In this document: in pieces, positions 24,923 through 37,785 of the stretch
How positions within the stretch are numbered: the stretch's first letter is position 1
Layout of the letters: every line of letters starts with the position of its first letter
Assembly (NCBI GenBank): GCA_017311185.1
Contig: JAESUZ010003879.1
Span: 186,001 to 250,000, forward strand
Source: Proteles cristata cristata
Lineage: Eukaryota > Chordata > Mammalia > Carnivora > Hyaenidae
Length of the DNA: 64,000 bases
Direction of reading: 5' to 3'
Notes under the pieces: generated by a model
Databases searched by the model: none
What the model saw: only the letters and a program-made list of their open reading frames with translations
What the model was told of the DNA's origin: nothing
Made by a program: the position numbers and the translations under genes

Positions 24923-27900
24923 ATACAGGTGTTCAATAAATGATTCCTGAATAAATTAAGCAAAGGCCATTAACTAGGTTTTCTTAGGATGGACTTGAAA
25001 CTTCACTGAATACTATGGAGACAAAGGTAATTGTTAGGCAATTGCTATGCAAATATATTATTAACTAAATAAAAAGCCAGCATGTCCTCCAATCTAAACA
25101 GAATTCACATAATAATTTATTTTCTTTAATAAAGAGGTAAACAAACAAGGGTGTTTTTGTTTATTTTTGTTTTGATGTTTACTATGATTACATTGGAACA
25201 TCAATATTGGGTGAAAATTCATTTTTGAGCCACTAAACATGAAGTATCCTACAAAATCTCATGAGTCCCTTTACTATGAATTCTGGAAAGGTATGTTTTG
25301 TCATATGTCCATGCACATGACATTTGTTTTGTTTGTTGGTTTGGTTTTAAGATTATTGCCTAATTTCCCAGTTGTAACTTTTGAAAGCTTCGAATCTTCT
25401 CTGCTTGGCAATTTTTAATCTCCACTTTCATTTGCTCATTACCAACCCCAAGACAAATGAGATCCTTAGGAGTGTTGGCTATAGTTGAAAAAAGATCAGC
25501 AAATGCTTTATAAAATGACTTTTAATGGTTCTATCTGGAGTGAAAATAACTGGAATCTTGGCAATTCTTTGTCACCTTTTAGAGTAATTTCCTAACTAGG
25601 GCTTAAAAAACAAACAAAGCAAAAGATACTGGCACACCATCAAGCAACATTTTTTTTCTCTTCTCCTTTATCCAATATCTTATAACTGGCAATCATTTAT
25701 AGTCTTTAGAAATATTTAAACAAAAATATTTTACAACCTAATAGTGCTTTGGACAGTGTACTATATTACATATTTATCTTTTGTTAAATGGAAAGGTAAG
25801 AGTTTTGGTTTGGAGTGAACACTTAATTAAGGATATATGCCTAAAATGAAATCGTAAGAGATAATTTTTAGGTAGCAATTATATTTGGTTTTTCAAGTCT
25901 TAAGTTGTATGAACACTAACAACGCAGATTTCATTACTCACTGAATGTTAAGTGATAACTACGGTCAAAGTTTCTTATGGCTTATGAATTACTGTTCTAG
26001 TGCACAACCATGGAAATGCCATTAAGAGTATCAATGCAGAATTTTGAAAACAAAAATCATGGTTCATACTTTCAGACCTGAAATCAACTTTAAGAGTCTG
26101 GCTGGTTCAATACCTCTATTTCAGAAATATCAAAACCCAACTCCAGGAAGTTTGTGATCTGTTAAGGGTCACAAAATCTAGTGGATAAACAACAGAACCT
26201 AAGTTCACTGCATCGGACTCCTGTGCTAGAGCTCTCCTCATTTTGTCAGCTACTAATAGTGTAGACAGGGTATTGTTGCCACATTATGAACTTATACCTC
26301 TTAAAGCCACTAATACCTGCAAAAATTCAAAAATACTTTAACTAAGCCAGTCACAAAGACAGGCAAAAGCCATTTGCTGCATGATATACTGGTCCTAAAC
26401 CTTACTGTGAAAAGGCCATGAGAGCCAGACTGAACTGTGATCTTGACCACCTATAAAACTCTTCTCTCCTTCTTTCTGGTTACACAGAAAGTTTGGTACA
26501 GAAACAACAAAAAAAATCCAAATTTCATACTTTCATCCCAAACAACTGTACAAATCCAGGTTGACTGAAGACAGCAGAGTCTTTCCAAGGTTGCCTTCAG
26601 TAAGAGAGTTATTAAATAGTCATCACCATATCACAGTGTGTTTCTAACTTCCATACTTAGTAAGAGGCATTTATGTCATGTGCCTATGACAAATATTGTA
26701 AAGGTTGCTTTTTTTTTTTGTTTTTTTTTGTTTTTTTACTGCTTCGCCATTCCCCCAAAGTGAAAGGTGTGAAATGTTATGAAATAGCACACAGGGATAT
26801 GTCACTTAAGAATGTGAAGAGAAAATCATTTTTATGGGCTAATTTTATAAACTCCATTTTGGCGACCACGTCTTTCACTTGGGAGGCAAGTTAGCAATAT
26901 AAGGTAACACACAAATACTGGAAATTAATTACGAAATTTACTATGGCAAATGCTTTACTGAGATTTTCTGTAGCGGAATCGGTCTCAACAATCTAAGAAG
27001 CATTTCCAAACATTGCTTTAAAACGCATCTCAATGGCAAATTTTACAATTTCCTGTTTACTAGTATATAATATTTGTGTGAACTAAATATCACTTTTACT
27101 GAAATAGTCAACAAATCTCTTTTTTATGTTACGAATAGTACGTGTCGGTAGGTACAACAGCACTTATTAAAATCAAAACCATCTCAAAGATGGGCTCCTA
27201 AACCTTGCTCTACAAGGTCACAACCTCAAATAGCCAAAGAAAACTCTCCAATCTGAAATCTGTGCTTCTACCATACTCTTCCATTACTCTCTTCTTAGCA
27301 CAACCCCCTCCACCAGACCCTATGACCCTAAAATCTAACAGCTCCTACTTAAAACTCATGTATACACTCTAACCTCGCCGAAATTCCTAACCTCTTCTCT
27401 CTCTACATATCCTATCGCAAGTTTCTACACTGCAGGATGCTGAATTTCATCAAAGGGGGATTACCCCCTCTTATTTATTTCTTCAGCCTTTTCTCTTTTA
27501 TCTCTGCCCCCCTTTTCCATCAGTCCCCCTTCCTTTTCCCTGACGCTCCAGTTCCACAGCATCTCTACCTTGTCTCCTCTCTTTTTACCAAATCACACCT
27601 CAACTTCCTACAGCATACTAAGGTGCCAGGTGGGGAGAAAAACTAAGTGGTATTTTTCTTCCCTTCAAACTCCTGCCTTGTGAATACCTGCAGCTCTTTT
27701 TCCTGGGGACCTCCATCCTTTTTGGTTGGGGGAGAAGTAGGGAAGGCCCTCTCTGCTTAGGTCCATCTTGCACACTAGGGGCTACTAAGGCAGGACGGGA
27801 CGGGGCGGGGCGAGCTGGCCTTTACTGCGCCACAGCAGGTGGGGGGTGGGGCGGTGGCGAACCGCGCCCCGTCCGATCACCGACGGGCTGGAGAGGCAGC

Positions 27901-27943
27901 GAAGGAGATGGGGTCGCCCCCACACCCCGGGACGGGAACTCAC

Positions 27944-28223
27944 CTTCTCTGAGGCAAGGGCGGGTTTCTACTTTAAAACTACTGCCCCCCCTCCCCGCCG
28001 CCGCCATAGTGGAACCGCCAAAGCCGCCGCCGCCGTCGCCACAGCCACCGGCAGGCGGGCTGGCAGGGGTGGAGGTGGCGGAGGAGGCAGGCACAATCAC
28101 TGCTGCCGCCGCCGCCGCCGCCGCCGCGCAGGCGGTGAAGGAGGAAGAGGCGGCAGGGACGGTAGCTTCCTGAGGGGAAGACTCCGCCGCCAGCAGTGTG
28201 ACTGTGCTCGGCGCCGCCGCCAT
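27944..28223 (-). CDS. ZMAT1: ZMAT1 coding exon 1, alanine-rich N-terminus
   Basis: The start codon is the ATG at 28223-28221. It has G at -3 and G at +4, a strong Kozak context, and is the first in-frame ATG after an in-frame TGA at 28328-28326. The exon encodes 93 residues plus one base and ends at a consensus donor (AAG|GTGAGT). The protein starts MAAAPSTVTLL, is rich in Ala, Ser, Gly and Pro, has nine consecutive alanines at residues 33-41 and a glycine-rich stretch before a second Met at residue 73. It ends KVETRPCLRE and joins in phase to exon 2. The alternative is that translation starts at the second Met or at Met95 in exon 2, leaving this exon as 5' UTR. The intact frame and matching splice phase favour coding. 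The first-exon boundary upstream of the ATG is not determined. Confidence 0.78.
28101..28127 (-). repeat. GCC/GCG triplet repeat coding for polyalanine
   Basis: Nine consecutive alanine codons (seven GCG then two GCA on the minus strand) lie inside ZMAT1 exon 1 and its CpG island. Pure GCG runs of this kind are prone to length change. Confidence 0.9.
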
Positions 28224-28769
28224 CGCAGCAAAGCGCGGACAATTGCACTTGCGTCTCGCTCCCGTTAAGCTCTTTTTGCCCCGCCTCCTGCTTTTCCCCG
28301 CCCCTTCGCCCCTCTTTTCCACGCTTCAGCTCGAGCCTCGTTCTCGCTCCTTCTCCACACCAATAGAAACGCTTTAGACCCACGGGCTGCTCCTCCCCTT
28401 TCTCCAACTGCTTGGCGTCACCGCTTGCCTTTGGAGGGGAAGCGGTGATGGCCAAGGGCAAAAGGTAAAAAGCGCGGGATGTAAAAGCACGTGGGCCTCA
28501 CAAAGTGAGGCCTCCTCCCTTAGAGGAGCTGATCTAAAACCATTTTAAGGTTAAAAAAATGACTGGAAACCAACTGACTCCACCTCCAAAATACAGAAAT
28601 AAGCAGAATACTTAATCATGACATTTTCGTCATGGGGACATAAACAACTATTTTATGTATCCATCTATCCATTTAAATTACAGTAGAGACCTGTGAATTT
28701 GGTATCCAATCAAAGAACTGTAATATTACTGATAACTTAAATATCAATATTTCCCCCAAGCTGCTCTCC

Positions 28770-29060
28770 TAAAGAAACCAGTGTCTTGATTTATATTTAT
28801 TACCATGCTCTTTTTACATATATTCTTATGTATATTCCTATTCACATATGTGTATGTGTAAACAATGTTTTTTTAGTTTTATTTTCAAATTTCACAGCAC
28901 TTTGTATCTTTTTCTTTGTAGTATTTTGAGACTTGTTTCTTTTGCTAAATTTTTGGTTCTAAAGTTCATCCATGTAGCTGTAGTTCATTCACTTTCAGTG
29001 CTGTACAATATCTCATTCATTTCCCTGTTGATGGATATGTGTCCTGGTGCATCGTGCAAA
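28770..29060 (-). mobile_element. Old L1 3' fragment
   Basis: Antisense L1-like wording: 'gttcatccatgtagctgtag', 'ttccctgttgatggatatgt'. Strongly diverged. It lies just upstream of the ZMAT1 CpG island. Confidence 0.5.
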
Positions 29061-29148
29061 AGTTTCGCTTAGGTATGCTCTCCTTTCCAGGCTCACTTCC
29101 ATTTCCCTATTTCAGGTCTTATCATCTCTTGTTAGAACTATAGCCTCT

Positions 29149-29485
29149 ATGTGTAGCAACATGGATGGACCTTGAGGGTGTTATGCTGATCGAAATAAGT
29201 CAGGCAGAGAAGGACAAATATCACATGTTTGCACGTATAGGAGGATTAGGAGGAACTTAACGGAGGAATAAGGGGGAGAAGAAGGAGGGAAATGGTGGGG
29301 GAAAGGGAGAGAGGCAAACCATGAGAGGCTCTTGAATGCTGACAAAAACTGAGGACTGATGGATGTGGGGGGAGGGGGGATGGGCATGGAGGAGGACACT
29401 TGTGGGGATGAGCACTGGGTGTTATGTGGAAACTAATTTGACAATCAACTATTTGTAAAAACAAACAACAACAACAAAAAAAAAC
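29149..29485 (+). mobile_element. Felid L1 3' end, strongly 5'-truncated
   Basis: Sense L1 3' UTR with a (CAA)n/A-rich tail. ctatagcctct at 29138-29148 and ctatggcctct at 29486-29496 form an 11-bp target duplication with one mismatch. The stretch 29500-30150 is unassigned. Confidence 0.88.
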
Positions 29486-30155
29486 CTATGGCCTCTGATC
29501 TACAGGTCTTACTTCCTTCTCAATTCCTTCCACTGCCCCTACCTCACCACTCTTTTATTTTATGATTCAGCAATATTAAATTTCTTACAGATTCCTATGA
29601 AGATGGGACTGTCATTTCATCATGCATTGTTGTATATATTGGTCCCTCTTCCTGAAATGCACTTTCCCCACATTAGGTACCTAATTGGGCTTGTATACAC
29701 TCCTTGAAACCCGGACAAAAACACACTTCTTCCAGTAACCTGTCCTACTTCGACTTAATTCTACCCTCCTCTGTGATGCATCCGTATCTTGTGCATATTT
29801 GTATTGTGTGCCTCTCTTCTCCTTAGCCTGGGATCATTTTGATACAAAAGACAGCCTGTTTCATTTGTCAATCCTCATGCTCCAGCACATTAAAATCCTA
29901 GGGCCGAGGTCACAAACCAGTGGTTCCTAGGGCTAGATCTTGAAGTCCCTAGGTCTGGCCCACAGATATGTTTTGTTTATTTACTCCCTTGTCAATATTT
30001 GAAAAGGTCATTTCATGCCCTCAAAAAAGTATCTTAAAAGCATTTGAAAATTTGGCAGTATTGGCTGTGTATTCCTAACTGGAAACAACTGATTGGATCT
30101 GAATAGCAAATTTGGAGACGTGGAATGCTGAGCTCTTAGGAAAATATCTTTGTTG

Positions 30156-30343
30156 GGGTACCTGGGTTGCTTGGTCAGTTAAGGAGCCAACTTCAGCTCA
30201 GGTCATGATCTCGTGGTCTGTGGGTTCCAGCCCCACGCCAGGCTCTATGCTGGCACTTCAGAGCCTGGAGCCTGCTTCTGATTCTGTGTCTCCCTGTCTC
30301 TCTCTGCCCTCCCCTGCTTTCTCTCTGTCTCTCTGTCTTTCTT

Positions 30344-30377
<34 letters not shown>

Positions 30378-30409
30378 AAATAATATATAAAATATTTTTA
30401 ATAAAAAAG
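30156..30409 (+). mobile_element. Felid CAN-SINE
   Basis: Sense SINE with a long (CT)n part. The imperfect duplication gaaaatatctttgttg / gaacatatctttattg lies at 30140-30155 and 30410-30425. The stretch 30430-31080 is unassigned. Confidence 0.9.
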
Positions 30410-31081
30410 GAACATATCTTTATTGCTCTTGTGGTTCAGTAATTTACCCATGATTACCTGAGTTGTTGCATGGTTTCTCTAATTTTCTATCCTATTCTTC
30501 AGGAAGTTAGTGCAATGTTTACTTATCAAAGAAATTACTGGATAAGATTACACACAAGAAATATCCCACTGGAATAGCCAATAGGACAAGGTAAGGATAA
30601 AGAGGGTGTGTAATTTTATTCCTTTCTAATATTGTGTGTAGGAGGGAGAAAATCCCTCAAAAGCATTACTTCTCAAAATATGTATCACAGTCCACTATAA
30701 AAAACTATAGTTTTCATAGAATCTCTGGAGAGTGTAAATCACTAAGGATTTAGACAGCAAGAGAGAAACTGCACTAAGTATTTTAAACAGAGAAGATTTA
30801 ATATAGGAAATCTGGTATTTTAAAAAATCCAAAAGTTTAGAGGAATAAACTCCGAGGATGTTTCCAGATATCATCAGCTAGCACTTCTTCTATGTACTCC
30901 CCAGTGTTGCAGAAGCTGGAAGCCTATCAATTACATTTCTCAGATTTCTTGGCCAGCAAGATTCTGCATATGGTTTAGGTCCTACCAATGATATACATTT
31001 GCATGACATTTAAAAATAGAGTGGGATGAGGAAAACCATGGGTCCTCCTACTTTTCCCTCAAAGATTTCTATTTAGCTAAT

Positions 31082-31205
31082 TAATTAATTAAATTATTTA
31101 TTTTTAAGTAGGCTCCATGCCCACCATGAAGCCCAATGCAGAGCTTGAACTCACAATACTGAGAACAAGAGTCAGATGCTTAACCGGCAGAGCCCCCAGG
31201 CACCC
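31082..31205 (-). mobile_element. Older CAN-SINE subtype
   Basis: Antisense copy of the subtype lacking the long GA tract: 'taggctccatgcccaccatg' followed by 'gcttaaccggcagagccccc' and caggcacccc. Confidence 0.8.
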
Positions 31206-31830
31206 CCTCTGGAGAAGGTATGGAGGTTTTACAAAAAACTAAAAATAGAACTACCCCATGATCCAGCAATTGTGCTATTAGGTATTTACCCAAAGGATTA
31301 AAAAATACATATTTGAAGGGGTACATGCATCCTAATGTTTATAGTAGTATTATCAATAATTTCCGAATTATGGAGAAAGCCCAAATGTCCATCTACTGAT
31401 GAATGCATATAGAAGATGTGGTATACACAGTGGAATATTACTCAGACATAAAAATAATGAAACCTTGCAATTTGCAATGAAGTAGTTGGAGCTAGAATGT
31501 ATTATGCTAAGTGAGATAAATCAATCAGAGAAAGACAAATAGCATATGATTTCATTCATATGTCAAATTTAATAAACAAACCGGATGAACATACGGTAAG
31601 GGAGGAGACAAAAGAGAAGAGAGGAAACAAACCACAAGAAAGTCTTTAACAATAGAGAACAAACAGAGGGTTGAGGGAGGGGTAGGCATGGGAGATGGGC
31701 TAGATAGGTGATGCGTATAAAGGAGGGCACGTTGGATGAGTACTGGGTGTTGTATGTAAGTGATGAATCACTGAATTCTGCTCCTGAAACCAATATTTCA
31801 TTTTGTTAACTGAAATTTAAATAAAAAAAG
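31206..31830 (+). mobile_element. Old L1 3' end
   Basis: Sense ORF2 end and 3' UTR ('gaactaccccatgatccagc'), ending in an A-rich tail near 31830. It directly abuts the SINE at 31205. Confidence 0.85.
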
Positions 31831-32034
31831 CAAAATAGAATAGAATGGGGATAAAATCCATTATTTATATGGATCCTAAAAGATATCAAACATGAATATC
31901 TGTGGTGGCTTTACCATTCTTCCTCAAGTTTGCACCCAAAGGCTCTGAGAACATGTAAGATATGCAATGGTTTTCTGCAGCCCCCTGCCCTCTGCGTGGT
32001 AGTTATAATTTCTTGTCTTTGGACTTACAGCACT

Positions 32035-32940
32035 GAATAAATATTTACTTTTTATTGTAATTCTAATTAGTTAACATACAGTGCTATATTAGTTTCAGGT
32101 GTACAATATAGTACACTTCCATATGTCACTCTGTGCTCATCACAGCAAATACACTCCTTAATCCCCATCATCTATTTAACCCATCCTCTCCAACCACCTG
32201 TCCTTTGGTAGCCATCAGTTTGTTCTCTATAGTTAAGAGTCTGTTTCTTGATTCCCTCCCTCCCCCTTTTTCTCTTTATTGGTTTATTTTGTGTTGTAAA
32301 TTTCCCATATGAGTAAACTCATATTTTATGAATTGTACTGACTTATTTCGCTTAGCATTATACTCTCTAGCTCCATCCACATCTTTGCAAATTGCAGGAT
32401 TTCATCCTTTGTTATGGCCAAATAGTTTTTCATTCTCTCTCTATATATACCGTATCTTCTTTTTTAAAATAAATTTATGTATTTTATTTGAGAGAGAGAG
32501 AGAGAGAGAGAAAGAAAGAGAGCGGAGGAAGGGCAGAGAGAGAGAGAGAGCGAGCGCATTCCAAGCAGGCTCTGCACTGTCATTTCAGAGCCCAATGTGG
32601 GACTCAAACCCACAAACCATGAAATCATGACCTGAGCTGAAATCAAGAGCCCAATGCTTAACTGACTGAGCCACCCAGGTGCCCCTTTCATATCTTCTTT
32701 ATCCATTCATCCGTCGATGGACACTTAGGCTCCTTCCATATTTGGCTATTATAAATAATTCTCCTATAAACATAGAGGTGCATGTATCACTTTAAATTAG
32801 TGTTCTTGTATTCTTTGGATAAATATCCAGTAGTGCAATTGCTGGATCATAAGGTAGTTCTATTTTTAACTTTTTGAGGAATGTTCATACTGTTTTCCAT
32901 AGTATCTGAACCAGTTTGCATTCCCACCAACAGTGCATCA
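32035..32940 (-). mobile_element. Old L1 3' end, antisense, with a nested SINE
   Basis: Antisense L1 3' UTR and ORF2 end ('ttaacatacagtgctatatt', 'tttgcattcccaccaacagt'), interrupted by a SINE at 32462-32688. Confidence 0.82.
32462..32688 (-). mobile_element. CAN-SINE nested in L1
   Basis: Antisense SINE with long GA runs and head ending ccacccaggtgcccc. The L1 wording 'tatcttctttatccattcat' resumes after it. Confidence 0.9.
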
Positions 32941-33611
32941 ACAAATATTTATTAAATTTTGGAATTCTTTCTTCTTAGGCTCCATGGAAAATTATGTGCC
33001 TGCTGTTCAATCAAACAGTAATAAGGGGAAATGATAATGCATGAAATAAAAGTAGCTAGTTAATTTTTCCCCATTTCCCAGCTCCCCTTGGTGACATGTC
33101 ATAATTTTAAAAAATGCCACCAAATCTTAGTCATACATTATGATAATAAGCACATACTTTCCTTTCCAACTGTTATCATTGCTCTCTATGACAGTAATGC
33201 TAAGTGAATTTCAAAGTAATTTCTTTCACAGGAGAGAGGAGGTGGGGTGTGGCAGAGTAACAATTGATGAAAGCCTGCTGTAGGCTAGACGTTTTGTATA
33301 ATTTTCATCTTCTCACAGCAGTGATGTTATATTGGGCTCATTAATACCATTTAAAGAATGTAAACTGAACCTCACTGATGTAATTAACTATTCTATGGTT
33401 TTTACTTTACTGATTGAAATGGTCTGTTTCCATCACTGGGCCACAGGGAGGACACTGTATCACTTCAACTAAGTTTTAACTACCAATTCCCCAAATCATA
33501 GAAAGAAGATGCATGTTGGGGCACATGGGAAAGTTCTAACGTGGAGTTCAGAGATGCCAAAAAGAAATAAAGGAATATATCTTTGCATATATGAGAAATC
33601 AGCTAAAAAAA

Positions 33612-33795
33612 GCATACTAGTGTGCCTGGGTTACTCAGTCAGTTAAGCATCTGACTCTTGGTTTCACACGTCATGATCTTGTGGCTTCATGGGTTTAAGC
33701 CCCACATTGGGGCTTTAGATTCTCTCTCTCCTCTCTCTCTGCCCCTCTCTTGTGTTGTCTTTATCTCTCTCAAAATAAATAAATAAGCTTAATAA
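33612..33795 (+). mobile_element. CAN-SINE, diverged
   Basis: Sense SINE with head gtgcctgggttactcagtc, a shortened middle and an aaataaataaat tail. The stretch 32950-33600 is unassigned. Confidence 0.87.
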
Positions 33796-33887
33796 AAGGC
33801 TTACCAGTAGTCCTTTTACTATATTTACAGTGAAACATAAGATGCTTTTTTGAAATAATATGGGGGAATTAAAAATTTATTATCGTC

Positions 33888-34099
33888 GGGGCGCCTGGGT
33901 GGCTTAGTCGGTTAAGCGTCCGACTTTCGCTTAGGTCATGATCTCGCGGTTTGTGGGTTCGAGCCCGCGTCGGGCTCTGTGCTGACTGCCAGCTCAGAGC
34001 CTGGAGCCTGTTTCAGTCTGTGACTCCCTCTTTCTCTGACCCTCCCCTGCTCACGCTGTCTCTCTCTCCTAGAAATAAATAAAATATTAAAAAAAATAA
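33888..34099 (+). mobile_element. Felid CAN-SINE, young
   Basis: Sense copy near the consensus with the head ggggcgcctgggtggctta. A near-exact duplication ending tattatcgtc / tattattgtc flanks it. The stretch 34120-34560 is AT-rich and unassigned. Confidence 0.93.
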
Positions 34100-34598
34100 A
34101 AAAATTATTATTGTCAAACACAATATACTTAAAGCAATTAGAAAATTAAAACATAATTTAGTGGCATATAAGTAATGTAACTGACATAAAAATGAATCTA
34201 AGTAGACTTATTTTAAGTAAAAATATATACATATAAACATATAGATAAGCATTTGAATTATATACAAACACATAAAATGTATGTGGAGAATATATAAAAG
34301 AGTAGAGAGTGTAAAGAAAATCAGGGTTACAATTAAAATATAAGATAGTTCACATATTTCTTAATTGTTTAAGCAGTAATGGTTATAGGTAACATTATGA
34401 TAGCATAGGATGTATCAATTGGGATTTGATGTTATAGAAGTAAATTTTTGTTTACATGAAAAGTTGCCAAATATATAGTTAAGTGAAAGGAGGTTATATA
34501 GAGCTTTTACAGAAAATATATCTGTATATGACTAATATTTGTCTCAGTATACACCTTCACATATTCTCTTTCTTGTTCTCTGCTCCCCACCTCCATCT

Positions 34599-34600
<2 letters not shown>

Positions 34601-34648
<48 letters not shown>
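34601..34648. repeat. (CA)24 microsatellite
   Basis: Uninterrupted 48-bp CA tract, so likely variable between individuals. The stretch 34650-35350 is unassigned. Confidence 0.97.
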
Positions 34649-34649
<1 letters not shown>

Positions 34650-37600
34650 TTCTTATTGGTCTACAGAGGGTCGGAAGGGAACATCCTACCATGTGATTTA
34701 GCATCCAGACCTCTGCTAAAATTACTCTTAATGATTCCTATGCTACATGCATATCTAGAAAGTTCCAGAAGGTTCTCAGTGCTTGACAACTATAGGAAAG
34801 TGTTTTCCATAATATACGTTTACTTTCTATGATTGGTTGAAGGAAGAAAAAATTTAGGTATTCATCGCTCAATCACCCAATGGAGTTGGAGTCATGGAAC
34901 AATTTCTGCACCTCATTCTGTCTTATTTCATGTGTTTTACTGACATCTAACTTTTATATTTTGTGCTGTCCATTCTGTACATCACCGTGCAGCTCTTACT
35001 TTAAGAAACATCAGCTTAGGCCTCATCTAGAGTTCTTTCAGCTGGAGACTATTCTCTCCACTCAAGTGGCAGTGAAGTTAAATAAATGTCATTGCATAAG
35101 TAACAGTGTGTATTAGAAGATTTTTAAGTTTTAGAACTAATCTTACCACCCAACTAATAATTATCTTCTGGATGTGAAGAATGTGAGAACAAATGTCACT
35201 GTAGCCATTTTTATTGCTACTTCACACAGGCATTTAAAAAAAAATTTAGCCCTTTCCCCCACTTGTGTTCTCTCTATAAAATAAAATATGATATAACATA
35301 ATATAAATAATAATGAAATATATAATAATATAATATACATATTATATAGATACTTTCTATATCTTTCTCCAGGAAAGATTTTCTCTAAAATAGCTCCATT
35401 TTACCACCCTGGTCTCTACAGCAGCTGTGCATCCCTGGTGGAGGAGTACTGGTATGCAGTTTACAGCATCATGCTCCCACCTGCCCACCTGTGCTTATTT
35501 TGTGGAGTGGCCCCAGTTGGCCCAGATCTCCCTGACAGCTACATGTTTCTGTGGAGAAGAACCAGTGCCACCTAATTAAAAGTGCAGATTCCTCCCATTA
35601 CTTTCAAAACCAAGAGACATAGCTTCCTTTCCTAACACAGAGAAACAAACACAGAGAGTTAGGCAAACTGAGGAGACAGAAGACTATGTCACAAATGAAA
35701 CAACAGGACAACACCAGAGAAAGAGACCTAAGTGAAATGGATATAAATAACATGCCTGATAGAGAATTTAAAACAATGATCATCAAGACACTCACTGGAT
35801 TTGAAAAAAAAAAAAAGTGGAGGACATCAGTGAGACTCTTAACAAAGAGATAAAAAGAACCAACTAGAGATGAAGAGCACAATAAATAAAATTAAAAATA
35901 CACTGGATGGAATAAACACCAAGCTAGAGGAAGCAGAGAAATGAATTAGTGACCTGGAGGACAGACTCATGGAAAGTAATCAAGCTGAGCAAGTAAGAGA
36001 AAAAAAATATGTAAAATGACAAGTCTCAAGGACTATTAACTCAGCGATGTCATTAAGCATACTAACGTTCACATTTAGGGATCCCAGAAGAAGAATAGAG
36101 AGAAAAGTGGGCAGAAAATTTATTTGAAGAAATAATAGCTGAAAACGTACCTAATCTGTGGAAGGAAACAGATATGCTGATCCAGGAGGCACAGTAATTC
36201 CCCAACAAAACCAACCCATGAGGTCCACACCAAGACACATAGTAATTTAACTGGTAAAAACGAGTGATAAAAAAAGAATTTTAAGAGCAGCAAGAGATAA
36301 AATGACAGTTATATGCAAGGCAAACACTTATTTCTAATTTTTCAGCAGAAAGTTTACAGGCAAGAAAGAAATGGCGTGATGTATTTGAAGTGTTACAAGG
36401 AATAAATCTGTAGCCAAGAATACTCTATCCAGCAAGGTTATCATTTGGAATTGAAGGGGAGATAAGAGTTTCTCAGATAAACAAAAACTAGCATTCACGA
36501 CTACTAAACCACGCCTATAAAAATATTAAAGAGGACACTTTGAGTGGAAAGTAAAGACCATAAGTCAGAATATGAAAAGTAGGAAACACAAAAGCAATAA
36601 AAATAAGTATTTCTATAAAAATAAGTCAAGGAATTTACAAAATAAGAGTTTGTAAAATATAACACCATATGCCTAAATTGTGGAGGGGAGAGGAGTAAAC
36701 AATAGGTTTGAATTTAAGCAACCATCAAGTTAATATAGGCTGCTATATGAAGATGTTATGTATAAACTTAATAGTAACCACAAATCAAAAACCATTAATA
36801 GATAGGCAGAATGAAGAAAAAGGAATCCAAGTGTATCACTAAAGAAAACCAACAAACCACGAAAGAGAGAAAGAAAATAAAGGATCACAGAACAATCAAA
36901 AAAGAAGTAACAAAATAGCAATAAATATACATTTATCAATAATTACTTTGAATGTAAATAGAGTAAATGCTCCAACCAAAAGATATAGGGTAACAGAGTG
37001 GATAAAAAAAACAAGAGTCATCTATATCCAGCCTACAATAGATGCATTTCAGACTTAAAAACACCTGAGGATTGAAAATGAGGGGATAGAGAAATATTTA
37101 TCATGAAAATGGCTGTCAAAATAAATCCAGAGTAGCAATAATTATATCAGACAAAATAGACATAAAACAAAGACAGTAAAAAGACACAAAGGACACTATA
37201 TGATTATAAAGGGGACAATCCATTAAGACGATATAACAATTACAAATATTTATGCACCCAACATGAAAGCACCCAAATACATTAATCTCTTAATAATAAA
37301 GACAAAGAAACTAATCAATAGTGATACATTAACAGTAGCGGACATTAACACCCCACTAACATCAGTGGACAGATCATCCCAACAAAAAGTCAACAAGGAA
37401 ACAGTGCCTTTACACAGCACACTGGACCAGATGGATTTAACACATATATTCAGAACATTCCATTCTAAAACGGCAGAATACACATTTCCTTTCAAGTGCA
37501 CATGAAACATTTTCCAGAATAGATCACATATTAGATCACAAAAATTGATATCATACCATGCATCTTTTCTGACTGCAATGAAATCAACCACGAGAAAAAA

Positions 37601-37785
37601 TCTGGAAAGACCACAAATACATGGAGGTTAAATGGCATGCTACTAAACAAGGAATGAGTCAACCAAGAAATCAAAGAAGAAATCAAAAAGTACACAGAAA
37701 CAAACAAAAATGAAAACACAATACTCCAAAACCTTTGGGATTCAGCAAAAATTGTTCCAAGAGGAAAGTTTATAGCAATACATGC

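Larger units (their letters stand above)
27790..28500 (-). promoter_or_regulatory. ZMAT1: CpG-island promoter of ZMAT1
   Basis: This is the only long GC- and CpG-rich stretch in an otherwise AT-rich window, and it covers exon 1. Visible motifs include a GC box CCCCGCCCC at 28296-28304, a CCAAT box at 28360-28364, a CACGTG E-box at 28488-28493 and a GC box near 27800. ATGGCGGC occurs twice on the minus strand (28223 and 28007), overlapping both methionine codons; such motifs are YY1-type. No TATA box is seen, as is usual for a CpG-island promoter. The transcription start is not determined but should lie just right of 28223. Confidence 0.8.

Noticed and set aside
27846..28268. 140-codon open frame on the plus strand across the CpG island
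   Set aside because: It is the antisense shadow of ZMAT1 exon 1. Its Arg/Gly-rich product arises from GC-rich triplets, and no splice phase supports it.
27979..28461. 160-codon minus-strand frame overlapping ZMAT1 exon 1
   Set aside because: Out of frame with the zinc-finger exons. Openness is explained by high GC content.
33888..33960. tRNA gene-like heads in the SINEs
   Set aside because: The tRNA-Lys-like heads, repeated many times with target duplications and A-rich tails, are SINE parts and not tRNA genes.
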